DNA from: Cupriavidus nantongensis
GTDB lineage: Bacteria > Pseudomonadota > Gammaproteobacteria > Burkholderiales > Burkholderiaceae
DNA length: 64,000 bases
Direction of reading: 5' to 3'
NCBI RefSeq assembly: GCF_001598055.1
Contig: NZ_CP014844.1
Span: 930,001 to 994,000, forward strand
In this document: piece by piece, positions 17,522-24,328 of the stretch
Layout: each line of letters opens with the position of its first letter
Numbering within the stretch: the first letter of the stretch is position 1
The notes under the pieces: generated by a model
Databases searched by the model: none
What the model was told of the DNA's origin: nothing
Seen by the model: the letters and a program-made list of their open reading frames with translations, nothing else
Made by a program: the position numbers and the translations under genes

Positions 17522-18461
17522 GCGGCTGCGCATCCTGACCTGGCACGTGCACGGGAACTACCTGTATTACCTGTCGCAGATCCCGCACGAGCTGTACCTG
17601 GTCACGCGCGCTGACGGCACGCCCGGCTATGCCGGCGTCGGCGGCGCGTTGCCGTGGGGCGCCAACGTGCACGAGGTGCCCTACGACGCGGTCCCGGCCG
17701 GCCGCTTCGACTGCGTGCTGTACCAGCACCGGCACCATTACGAGCATGACCGCGTCGACCTGCTCAGCGCGGCGCAGCGCGCGCTGCCGGCGATCTACCT
17801 GGAACACGATCCGCCGCAGGAACACCCGACCAACACGCGCCATCCGGTGCAGGATCCGTCGATGCTGCTGGTGCACGTGACGCCGTTCAACGCGCTGATG
17901 TGGGACAGCGGGGTCACGCCGTGCCGCGTGATCGAGCACGGCGTGCTGGTCGACGAGGCGGTGCGCTACAGCGGCGAACTGGCGCGCGGCATCAGCGTGG
18001 TCAACCACCTGTCGCGGCGCGGCCGCCGGCTCGGCGCCGACCTGTTCGCGCGCGTGCGCGAGCAGGTGCCGCTCGACCTGGTCGGCATGGCGGCGCAAGA
18101 GGCGGGCGGACTGGGCGAGATACCCAACCCGCAACTGGCGGCGTTCGTCGCGCGCTACCGCTTCTTCTTCAACCCGATCCGTTACACCAGCCTGGGGCTG
18201 GCGGTGGTGGAGGCGATGATGCTGGGGGTGCCGGTGGTCGGCCTGGCCACCACCGAACTGGCCACGGTGATCCAGAGCGGCAACAACGGCTATGTCGATA
18301 CGCGCGTCGAGGTGCTGGTCAGCGTGATGCGCGAGCTGCTGGACGATCCGGAACTGGCGCGCGCCTGGGGCGAGCGCGGCTGCCGGGTGGCGCGCGAGCG
18401 CTTCGGCATCGGCCGCTTCGTGGCGGAGTGGGACGAGACCCTGCGCGCGGTCTGTGCGTGA
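17514..18461 (+). CDS. Glycosyltransferase, GT1/GT4-like, short form
   Basis: 315 residues. Begins RILTWHVHGNYLYYLSQIPHELYLV and ends with a typical GT-B donor segment (SLGLAVVEAMMLGVPVVGLATTE, then GYVDTRVEVL). The E-x7-E motif is reduced to a single Glu in VVEAMM. Related proteins occur in exopolysaccharide and aminoglycoside-like clusters. The start overlaps the preceding gene by 8 bp. It is the last gene of the operon; no strong terminator is seen before the convergent hypothetical gene (16-bp gap). Confidence 0.75.
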   Translation: MARRLRILTWHVHGNYLYYLSQIPHELYLVTRADGTPGYAGVGGALPWGANVHEVPYDAVPAGRFDCVLYQHRHHYEHDRVDLLSAAQRALPAIYLEHDPPQEHPTNTRHPVQDPSMLLVHVTPFNALMWDSGVTPCRVIEHGVLVDEAVRYSGELARGISVVNHLSRRGRRLGADLFARVREQVPLDLVGMAAQEAGGLGEIPNPQLAAFVARYRFFFNPIRYTSLGLAVVEAMMLGVPVVGLATTELATVIQSGNNGYVDTRVEVLVSVMRELLDDPELARAWGERGCRVARERFGIGRFVAEWDETLRAVCA

Positions 18462-18477
18462 CCGCACAACGCCCGCG

Positions 18478-18891
18478 CTAGCCCGGCCCGCCGTTGCCGC
18501 GCAGGCGCGCGCGGCTACCCGACGACGCCGTGCAGCACACCAGGTAGTAGGCGCGCTTGAACTGCAGCGCCGCTTCCAGCCGGCGTCCGGCGGCGGCTTC
18601 GGCAAACGCTGCCTGCAGGCAGCGTTCGATGCTGTCGGCGGTGCCGTCCTGCTCGAATAGCCCCGGCGCGCGCTGCTCCCATAGCCGCATCAGCACCGCA
18701 CGGCGCTGCGCCAGCGTATGCGGCGGCCAGCCGTGGTCGCGGCTGAGCAATTCCAGCCGCGTCGCCAGCAGCGTTTCGAGCAGCAGCGTGGGCCGGGCAA
18801 CGCGCGCGGGCAGCGCCGTGGCGTCGGGCGATCCGCTGGCATCGACCAGTGCCGCGGGCAGGTCGGCGGCGTTGGGCGGGCGATCGGTCAT
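18478..18891 (-). CDS. Hypothetical protein
   Basis: 137 residues, mostly helical by composition (LLLETLLATRLELL, LAQRRAVLMRLWEQ, IERCLQAAFAEAAAGRRLEAALQFKRAYYLV). No recognised domain, signal peptide or membrane helix. The start at 18891 removes an Arg/Pro-rich upstream extension. It lies 61 bp downstream of, and on the same strand as, the degenerate recombinase gene, so the two may be co-transcribed. Function unknown. Confidence 0.5.
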   Translation of the reverse strand: MTDRPPNAADLPAALVDASGSPDATALPARVARPTLLLETLLATRLELLSRDHGWPPHTLAQRRAVLMRLWEQRAPGLFEQDGTADSIERCLQAAFAEAAAGRRLEAALQFKRAYYLVCCTASSGSRARLRGNGGPG

Positions 18892-18952
18892 GGCAGCCAG
18901 CCGGATCTGGACGGGCGCGGCACGAGCGTGCCTCGCGTGGCGGCGGCGGGTT

Positions 18953-19600
18953 TCATTCCGTCGCCGTTTCGGTGGCGGATTCTTCGGCGTCGGCCAGGGC
19001 GATGGCGGCTGCGCGCTGCGCCAGTGGCTCGGCGGCACGGATGCGCAGCACGGTCTGGCGCGACGTGTTGAAGCGCCGCGCGGTCTCGCTGACCGAATAG
19101 CCTGCCGACAGCGCGCTCAGGATGGCGTGGCGCTGCTCGGGCGAGTGCTTGGGCGGACGGCCCACCTGGCGCCCCATGGCCTTGGCCGCGGCCAGGCTCT
19201 CGCGCACGCGCACGCTGCGGGTGGCGCCTTCGAGCGCGGCGACCGCGCGCAATACCTCGACCGCTTCGGGCGGCGTCGCGCTGGCAAGGTCAGCGCGCGA
19301 CAGCTGCACGCAGTACAGCGCCACGCCCAGCAGGCGAAAGCGCCGGACCGTGGCCAGCACTTCGGGCACGCTCCAGCCCAGGCTGCACAACCGCAGCGCA
19401 ACCACCGCGTCGCCCGGCTGCACCTGGTGCTGCAGCGCGCGCAGGCGCGGGCGCTGCAGTGCCGGCACCGAGGCGGGCGCGGCCTCCCAGTACACGTGTT
19501 GCGGGTCGACGCCATAGCCGGCGGCGCTGGCGGCCTGCAGTTCATCCTGGACCGCCGATGCGGCATCGGCGCAATTGGAGTAGAGGAAGGTGGTCGGCAT
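18953..19600 (-). CDS. Serine-recombinase (resolvase/invertase) homologue lacking the catalytic residues
   Basis: 215 residues. The fold pattern follows resolvases: a first strand TTFLYSNCADAASAV where the family has Y-x-R-V-S-T, then RLRALQHQVQPGDAVVALRLCSLGWSVPEVLATVR where it has the DRL-R-S helix, and a C-terminal KAMGRQVGRPPKHSPEQ...GYSVSETARRFNTSRQTVLRI helix-turn-helix like Hin. The nucleophilic Ser, the following Arg of strand 1 and the paired Arg residues of DRLGRS are all replaced (Asn/Ala, Cys-Ser, Trp). It should therefore bind DNA without recombining it. The start at 19600 is preferred; 19633 is possible. Confidence 0.75.
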   Translation of the reverse strand: MPTTFLYSNCADAASAVQDELQAASAAGYGVDPQHVYWEAAPASVPALQRPRLRALQHQVQPGDAVVALRLCSLGWSVPEVLATVRRFRLLGVALYCVQLSRADLASATPPEAVEVLRAVAALEGATRSVRVRESLAAAKAMGRQVGRPPKHSPEQRHAILSALSAGYSVSETARRFNTSRQTVLRIRAAEPLAQRAAAIALADAEESATETATE

Positions 19601-19975
19601 GATGGGGTCGGACGGCGCGCGCGCCGCACGCATTTGGGAGAGCGCTCCGGACAGTGGATTCTGTTCCGGCGGGTTGCGCGATCACGCAACGGTTACCGTG
19701 GCTGCCGCAACTTTCATGCCGCGCGGCCGGCCTGCCCTTCGTCTCCCCATCAAAGCGGCGCAACGTTATACCTGTGCGCAAAGACGATGCGCGCACGCCA
19801 TGCACGGCCCCACGCGCCGCCGCGGGCACAATTACAAGACTTCGCGCAGGAATTGCAATGCGTCGCAGGCCGCCCCGCCGCGCGCGCGCCACGGCGCCTG
19901 ATGCGGTGCGGGCACGGAACCTGCCTGCCTTGCGAGGCGAAGCCGGAGTGCCGGCTCCCCCACCAGGAGAGAACC
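19601..19975. other. Intergenic region before the hemerythrin gene
   Basis: 375 bp between the divergent recombinase-like gene and the hemerythrin gene. No gene was accepted: the reading frames there are shadows without ribosome-binding sites. An AT-richer patch around 19690-19790 (CAACGTTATACC) may hold promoters. No recognisable operator. Confidence 0.35.
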
Positions 19976-20443
19976 GTGGACAAATCCAAGATCCCCGCAG
20001 ACCAGGCCGAGGCACTCGGTGCCTTGATGGACGACCATCGCGCCGTCAAGAAGCAATTCAAGGCGTTCAAGGACACCGACGACCGCGACGAGAAGGAATC
20101 GATTGCGCTCGACGTGTGCCACCAGCTCACGGTGCACGCCACCATCGAGGAAGAAATCTTCTATCCGGCGTTGCGCGGCGTCAGCGATGAGATCGACAGC
20201 ATGCTGGACGAGGCCCAGGTCGAGCACCAGGTCGCCAAGGACCTGATCGCCGCGATCGAGGAAGATCCCGCCGGCGACATGCTCGAGGCCAATTTCACGG
20301 TGCTGTCGGAATATGTTTCCCATCACGTCGAGGAAGAGGAAGGCGAGCTGTTCAAGAACGTGATCAAGGAAAAGGTCGAGCTGCGCGACGTGGCGCAGAC
20401 CATGGCTGCGCGCAAGGAAGAGTTGATGCGCGAGACCGCTTAA
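19976..20443 (+). CDS. Hemerythrin HHE-domain protein
   Basis: 155 residues from a GTG start preceded by AGGAG at proper spacing. The HHE four-helix pattern is present: MDDHRAVKKQF, TVHATIEEEIFYPAL, VEHQVAKDLI and YVSHHVEEEEGELF supply the His/Glu ligands of a di-iron centre. Such proteins bind O2 or NO, or act in oxidative and nitrosative protection. Soluble and cytoplasmic. Monocistronic-looking, followed by a GC-rich hairpin. Confidence 0.88.
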   Translation: MDKSKIPADQAEALGALMDDHRAVKKQFKAFKDTDDRDEKESIALDVCHQLTVHATIEEEIFYPALRGVSDEIDSMLDEAQVEHQVAKDLIAAIEEDPAGDMLEANFTVLSEYVSHHVEEEEGELFKNVIKEKVELRDVAQTMAARKEELMRETA

Positions 20444-20455
20444 GGCTGCGGTACT

Positions 20456-20489
20456 GCGGCGGCGCGGGGCGTGCGCGGCGCCCCGCCGC
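20456..20489 (+). terminator. GC-rich hairpin after the hemerythrin gene
   Basis: An imperfect inverted repeat: GCGGCG-GCGCGGGGC on the left and GGCGCCCCGCCGC on the right around GTGCGC. It starts 12 bp after the stop codon. There is no T-run, so intrinsic termination is uncertain. Confidence 0.35.
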
Positions 20490-20589
20490 TTCAGCGGATT
20501 TGAAGAAGTCGCACAAGCCGGGGTGCACCACGCGCCCCGGCCGGCCGTTACCATCACGCACCGTTTCCCTGCCGTGCCGTGACTGCCCC

Positions 20590-20919
20590 ATGACCTTTGT
20601 CGTGACGGATGCCTGCATCCAGTGCCGCCATACCGACTGCGTCGAAGTCTGCCCGATGTCGTGTTTCCACGAAGGGCCGAACTTCCTGGCCATCGATCCC
20701 GACCAGTGCATCGACTGCTCGATGTGCGTGCCGTTGTGCCCGGTCGGCGCAATCTATTCCGAGCATGACCTGCCCGAGGAACAGCGCCATTTCCTTGCGC
20801 TCAACGCCGAGCTGTCGCGGCGGCCGGACTGGCTGCCGCTGACGAAGGCGAAGGGACCGCTGCCGGACCACCAGCAGTGGGCCGGCCACGCTGACCGCCT
20901 GTCGTTGCTGCAACGCTAG
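20590..20919 (+). CDS. fdxA: 7Fe ferredoxin (FdxA type)
   Basis: 109 residues, the usual FdxA length. Two cluster sites: CIQCRHTDCVEVCP (Cys9, 12, 17, 21, the 3Fe/4Fe pattern of Azotobacter-type ferredoxin I) and CIDCSMCVPLCPVGAI for a 4Fe-4S cluster. The C-terminal tail RPDWLPLTKAKGPLPDHQQWAG is typical of proteobacterial FdxA. Soluble electron carrier, partner unknown. Its end overlaps the convergent fdsR gene by 4 bp. Confidence 0.92.
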   Translation: MTFVVTDACIQCRHTDCVEVCPMSCFHEGPNFLAIDPDQCIDCSMCVPLCPVGAIYSEHDLPEEQRHFLALNAELSRRPDWLPLTKAKGPLPDHQQWAGHADRLSLLQR

Positions 20920-22016
20920 CGCGGCGGCGTGTCGCGGTAGTCCGGGAAGGCTTCGGCCAGGGTCTGCACGGTGCCGGTCAGGGTGCCGTCATAGCCGGGC
21001 AGCGCATTGACGCGCTGGCGGAAGGCCTCGCTGGTCAGCGCGCCGACCGCACCGGCGAGCGCTGCGCTGCGCAGCTTGGCGCGCTCGATCGCAAAGAAGT
21101 AGCGCTCCTTGATTACCGGCACGAAGGCCAGCCCGAAGCGGCGCGCCGCGGTCTCGACGCCGAAGCCGACGTCGGCCATGCCGCTGCCGATATAGGCCGC
21201 CACCGCCGCGTGGGTGAATTCCCCGTTGCTGTAGCCCTCGATGCGCGCGCCGTCGATGCCGCGCGCCGCCAGCATCAGGTCCAGCAGCAGCCGCGTGCCG
21301 GAGCCGACCTGCCGGTTGACGAAGCGCACTTCGCGCCGGGTCAGGTCCTCGAGCGTGTGGATGCCGAGCGGGTTGCCCGGCCGCACGAACAGTCCCTGGC
21401 TGCGCACCGCGAGATGCACCAGGCAGTGGGTCTCGGGCTTGAGCCAGGTGGTGAAGTGGCGCCACATGCCGTGCTCGAACTCGCCCACCGGCACATGGAA
21501 GCCGGCGATGTCGCAGGCGCCTTCGGCCAGCGCCGCCACGGCCTCGACGCTGCCGCAGTACTTCAGGTCGTGCCGCACCTGCTGCTCGTCGAGGAAGTCG
21601 CGCAGCGCCGCCACCGCGAAGCCGTGGCTGGCATGCAGCCGCGCCGTGGCCTCGGGCTGCGCCATCAGCTTCTTCAGCTCGATCTCCAGCTCGGACGCCA
21701 GGCTGTCCAGTGTCGGCGACAGCCGCGCGCCGATCCGCTTGCTGGCCCACACCAGCTGCTGCGCCAGCGGCGTCAGCGCGCTGCCGCGCCCGCGGGTCTT
21801 GTCGATCAGCGGGCCGCCGAACAGCGCCTCGGCATCGCGCAGGATGCCCCAGGCATAGCGGTACGACAGCGACACCGCCTGGGCCGACTGGCTGATGCTG
21901 CCGGATTCGCCGATATGGCCGAGCAGGGCCACCAGGCGCGACACGTCCAGCGACTCGGCGCCCGGCCGGGCGTCGTCCCGGATCTGCAGGTGGGGTTGGA
22001 TCGAGATGCGGATCAT
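20916..22016 (-). CDS. fdsR: FdsR, regulator of the formate dehydrogenase operon
   Basis: 366 residues. Residues 1-115 form a ModE/LysR-type winged helix (GHIGESGSISQSAQAVSLSYRYAWGILRDAE) closely patterned like the ModE encoded at 37029. The rest is a periplasmic-binding-protein-like domain (FVNRQVGSGTRLLLDLML, YIGSGMADVGFGVETAARRFG) of the kind that binds oxyanions or small ligands. In Cupriavidus necator the gene in this position, fdsR, controls the divergent fds operon in response to formate. Context and orientation are the same here. No membrane segment. Confidence 0.88.
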   Translation of the reverse strand: MIRISIQPHLQIRDDARPGAESLDVSRLVALLGHIGESGSISQSAQAVSLSYRYAWGILRDAEALFGGPLIDKTRGRGSALTPLAQQLVWASKRIGARLSPTLDSLASELEIELKKLMAQPEATARLHASHGFAVAALRDFLDEQQVRHDLKYCGSVEAVAALAEGACDIAGFHVPVGEFEHGMWRHFTTWLKPETHCLVHLAVRSQGLFVRPGNPLGIHTLEDLTRREVRFVNRQVGSGTRLLLDLMLAARGIDGARIEGYSNGEFTHAAVAAYIGSGMADVGFGVETAARRFGLAFVPVIKERYFFAIERAKLRSAALAGAVGALTSEAFRQRVNALPGYDGTLTGTVQTLAEAFPDYRDTPPR

Positions 22017-22176
22017 ATGTAGAAAATAGCTTATTGAAGGGCCGCTGTCACTCTCATATAGTCCGCCTAACGGGCAAAACGGCGAAGCGGTAGCCCGGAA
22101 ATAGGAAAAAAATAGCATATAAGCGGGACCCGGCAGGCACTTTGGCCGGTCCTGGCGAGCCCTCACAGGAGACGCC
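22017..22176. promoter_or_regulatory. fdsR-fdsG divergent control region with repeated AATAGC-TAT elements
   Basis: 160 bp. Two related AT-rich elements stand out from the GC-rich background: AATAGCTTATT at 22025-22035 and AATAGCATATAAGC at 22111-22124. A third CATATA lies at 22055-22060. They are natural candidates for FdsR binding, one near each gene, and the second also contains a possible -10 (TATAAG) for fdsG. The ribosome-binding site CAGGAGAC precedes fdsG. Confidence 0.5.
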
Positions 22177-22734
22177 ATGCCAGACATCGCCCCCCACGCA
22201 CCCCGTGCCTCCGGTGCCGCGGCATCGCCCGATGCCGCGCACATCGCCGCCATCGTCGCGGCACGCCAGCACATGCCGGGCGCCTTGCTGCCGATCCTGC
22301 ACGAGATCCAGGACACCCAGGGCTTTATTCCCGACACCGCCGTGCCCGTGATCGCGCGCGCGCTGAACCTGTCGCGCGCCGAGGTGCATGGCGTGATCAC
22401 CTTCTACCATCACTTCCGCCAGCAGCCCGCCGGCCGCCACGTGGTGCAGGTGTGCCGCGCCGAGGCGTGCCAGGCGGTCGGCGCCGAGGCGCTGGCCGAG
22501 CACGCGCAGCGCGCGCTGGGCTGCGGCTTCCATGAAACCAGCGCGGACGGGCAGGTGACGCTGGAGCCGGTCTATTGCCTGGGCCAGTGCGCCTGCGGCC
22601 CGGCAGTGATGGTCGGCGAGCAACTGCACGGCTATGTCGATGCGGCGCGCTTCGACGCGCTGGTGCGCGCGCTGCGCGCGTCGCCCAACCCGGCCACCCC
22701 GGCCACCCCGGCAGAAACGGAGGCGCAGGCATGA
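22177..22734 (+). CDS. fdsG: NAD-dependent formate dehydrogenase gamma subunit
   Basis: 185 residues, homologue of the 24-kDa NuoE subunit. The helical N-terminal part (LLPILHEIQDTQGFIP, VHGVITFYHHF) precedes a thioredoxin-like domain with the four [2Fe-2S] ligands in CRAEAC and YCLGQCACGP. First gene of fdsGBACD, and its stop overlaps the fdsB start (ATGA). Passes electrons between FdsB and the catalytic subunit in the cytoplasmic complex. Confidence 0.94.
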   Translation: MPDIAPHAPRASGAAASPDAAHIAAIVAARQHMPGALLPILHEIQDTQGFIPDTAVPVIARALNLSRAEVHGVITFYHHFRQQPAGRHVVQVCRAEACQAVGAEALAEHAQRALGCGFHETSADGQVTLEPVYCLGQCACGPAVMVGEQLHGYVDAARFDALVRALRASPNPATPATPAETEAQA

Positions 22735-24293
22735 GCAAGGTCACCACTCTCTTCGTGCCGCGCGATTCCACCGCGCTGGCGCTGGGCGCAGACGAGGTCG
22801 CGCGCGCGATCGCCAGCGAAGCCGCCGCGCGCGGCGAAGCCGTGCGCATCGTGCGCAACGGTTCGCGCGGCATGTTCTGGCTCGAGCCGCTGGTCGAGGT
22901 GCAGACCGATGCCGGCCGCGTGGCCTATGGTCCGGTCGGCGCGGCCGACGTGCCGGGGCTGTTCGATGCCGGCCTGCTGCAGGGCGGCGCGCACGCGCTG
23001 GCGCACGGCCCGACCGACGAGATCCCGTTCCTGCAGCGGCAGGAGCGCCTGACCTTCGCCCGCGTCGGCATCACCGACCCGCTGTCGCTGGACGACTACC
23101 GCGCGCACGAGGGCTACGCCGGCCTGGAACGCGCGCTGGCGATGCCGCCCGCCGCGATCGTGCAGGAGGTCACCGACTCCGGCCTGCGCGGCCGCGGCGG
23201 CGCGGCGTTCCCGACCGGCATCAAGTGGAAGACCGTGCTCGGTGCCCGGTCCGCAACCAAGTACATCGTCTGCAACGCCGACGAAGGCGACTCCGGCACG
23301 TTCTCCGACCGCATGGTGATGGAAGACGATCCCTTCATGCTGATCGAAGGCATGACCATCGCCGGCCTGGCGGTGGGTGCGGAGCAGGGCTACATCTACT
23401 GCCGCTCCGAGTACCCGCATGCGATCGCCGTGCTGGAAAGCGCGATCGGCATCGCCAGCGCCGCGGGCTGGCTCGGCGACGACATCCGCGGCAGCGGCCG
23501 GCGCTTTCATCTCAAAGTGCGCAAGGGCGCCGGCGCCTATGTCTGCGGCGAGGAAACCGCGCTGCTGGAGAGCCTGGAAGGCCGGCGCGGCGTGGTGCGC
23601 GCCAAGCCGCCGCTGCCGGCGCTGAAGGGCCTGTTCGGCCAGCCCACGGTGATCAACAACGTGATCTCGCTGGCCACGGTGCCGGTGATCCTGGCGCGCG
23701 GCGCGCAGTACTACCGCGACTTCGGCATGGGCCGCTCGCGCGGCACGCTGCCGTTCCAGCTGGCCGGCAACATCAAGCGTGGCGGGCTGGTGGAGAAAGC
23801 GTTCGGCGTCACGCTGCGCGAGCTGCTGGTCGACTACGGCGGCGGCACCCGCAGCGGCCGCGCGATCCGCGCGGTGCAGGTGGGCGGGCCGCTGGGCGCC
23901 TACCTGCCCGAGTCGCGCTTCGACGTGCCGCTGGACTACGAAGCCTATGCCGCGTTCGGCGGCGTGGTCGGCCACGGCGGCATCGTGGTGTTCGACGAGA
24001 CCGTCGACATGGCGAAGCAGGCGCGCTACGCGATGGAGTTCTGCGCGATCGAATCGTGCGGCAAATGCACGCCGTGCCGGATCGGCTCGACCCGCGGCGT
24101 CGAAGTGATGGACCGCATCATCGCCGGCGAGCAGCCGGTGCGGCATGTGCAGCTGGTGCGCGACCTGTGCGACACCATGCTCAACGGCTCGCTGTGCGCG
24201 ATGGGCGGCATGACGCCGTACCCGGTGCTGTCCGCGCTGAACGAATTCCCCGAGGACTTCGGCCTCGCATCCAATCCGGCCAGGGCCGCCTGA
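22731..24293 (+). CDS. fdsB: NAD-dependent formate dehydrogenase beta subunit (diaphorase)
   Basis: 520 residues. The N-terminal thioredoxin-like part is followed by the NuoF-like domain: GLRGRGGAAFPTGIKW (NADH/FMN glycine loop), CNADEGDSGTFSDRM (FMN), GAGAYVCGEETALLESLEG and the 4Fe-4S motif ESCGKCTPCRIGS with a later distal Cys (LCDTMLNGSLCAMGG). It reduces NAD+ with electrons from formate. Length and motif order match FdsB of C. necator. Confidence 0.95.
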   Translation: MSKVTTLFVPRDSTALALGADEVARAIASEAAARGEAVRIVRNGSRGMFWLEPLVEVQTDAGRVAYGPVGAADVPGLFDAGLLQGGAHALAHGPTDEIPFLQRQERLTFARVGITDPLSLDDYRAHEGYAGLERALAMPPAAIVQEVTDSGLRGRGGAAFPTGIKWKTVLGARSATKYIVCNADEGDSGTFSDRMVMEDDPFMLIEGMTIAGLAVGAEQGYIYCRSEYPHAIAVLESAIGIASAAGWLGDDIRGSGRRFHLKVRKGAGAYVCGEETALLESLEGRRGVVRAKPPLPALKGLFGQPTVINNVISLATVPVILARGAQYYRDFGMGRSRGTLPFQLAGNIKRGGLVEKAFGVTLRELLVDYGGGTRSGRAIRAVQVGGPLGAYLPESRFDVPLDYEAYAAFGGVVGHGGIVVFDETVDMAKQARYAMEFCAIESCGKCTPCRIGSTRGVEVMDRIIAGEQPVRHVQLVRDLCDTMLNGSLCAMGGMTPYPVLSALNEFPEDFGLASNPARAA

Positions 24294-24328
24294 GCCAGGT
24301 CCAGCACAGACACGGGAGACAAAGCGCC

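Noticed and set aside
18953..19600. Active invertase controlling the glycan locus by DNA inversion
   Set aside because: Catalytic Ser and Arg residues are missing, and no paired inverted recombination sites flank a promoter nearby.
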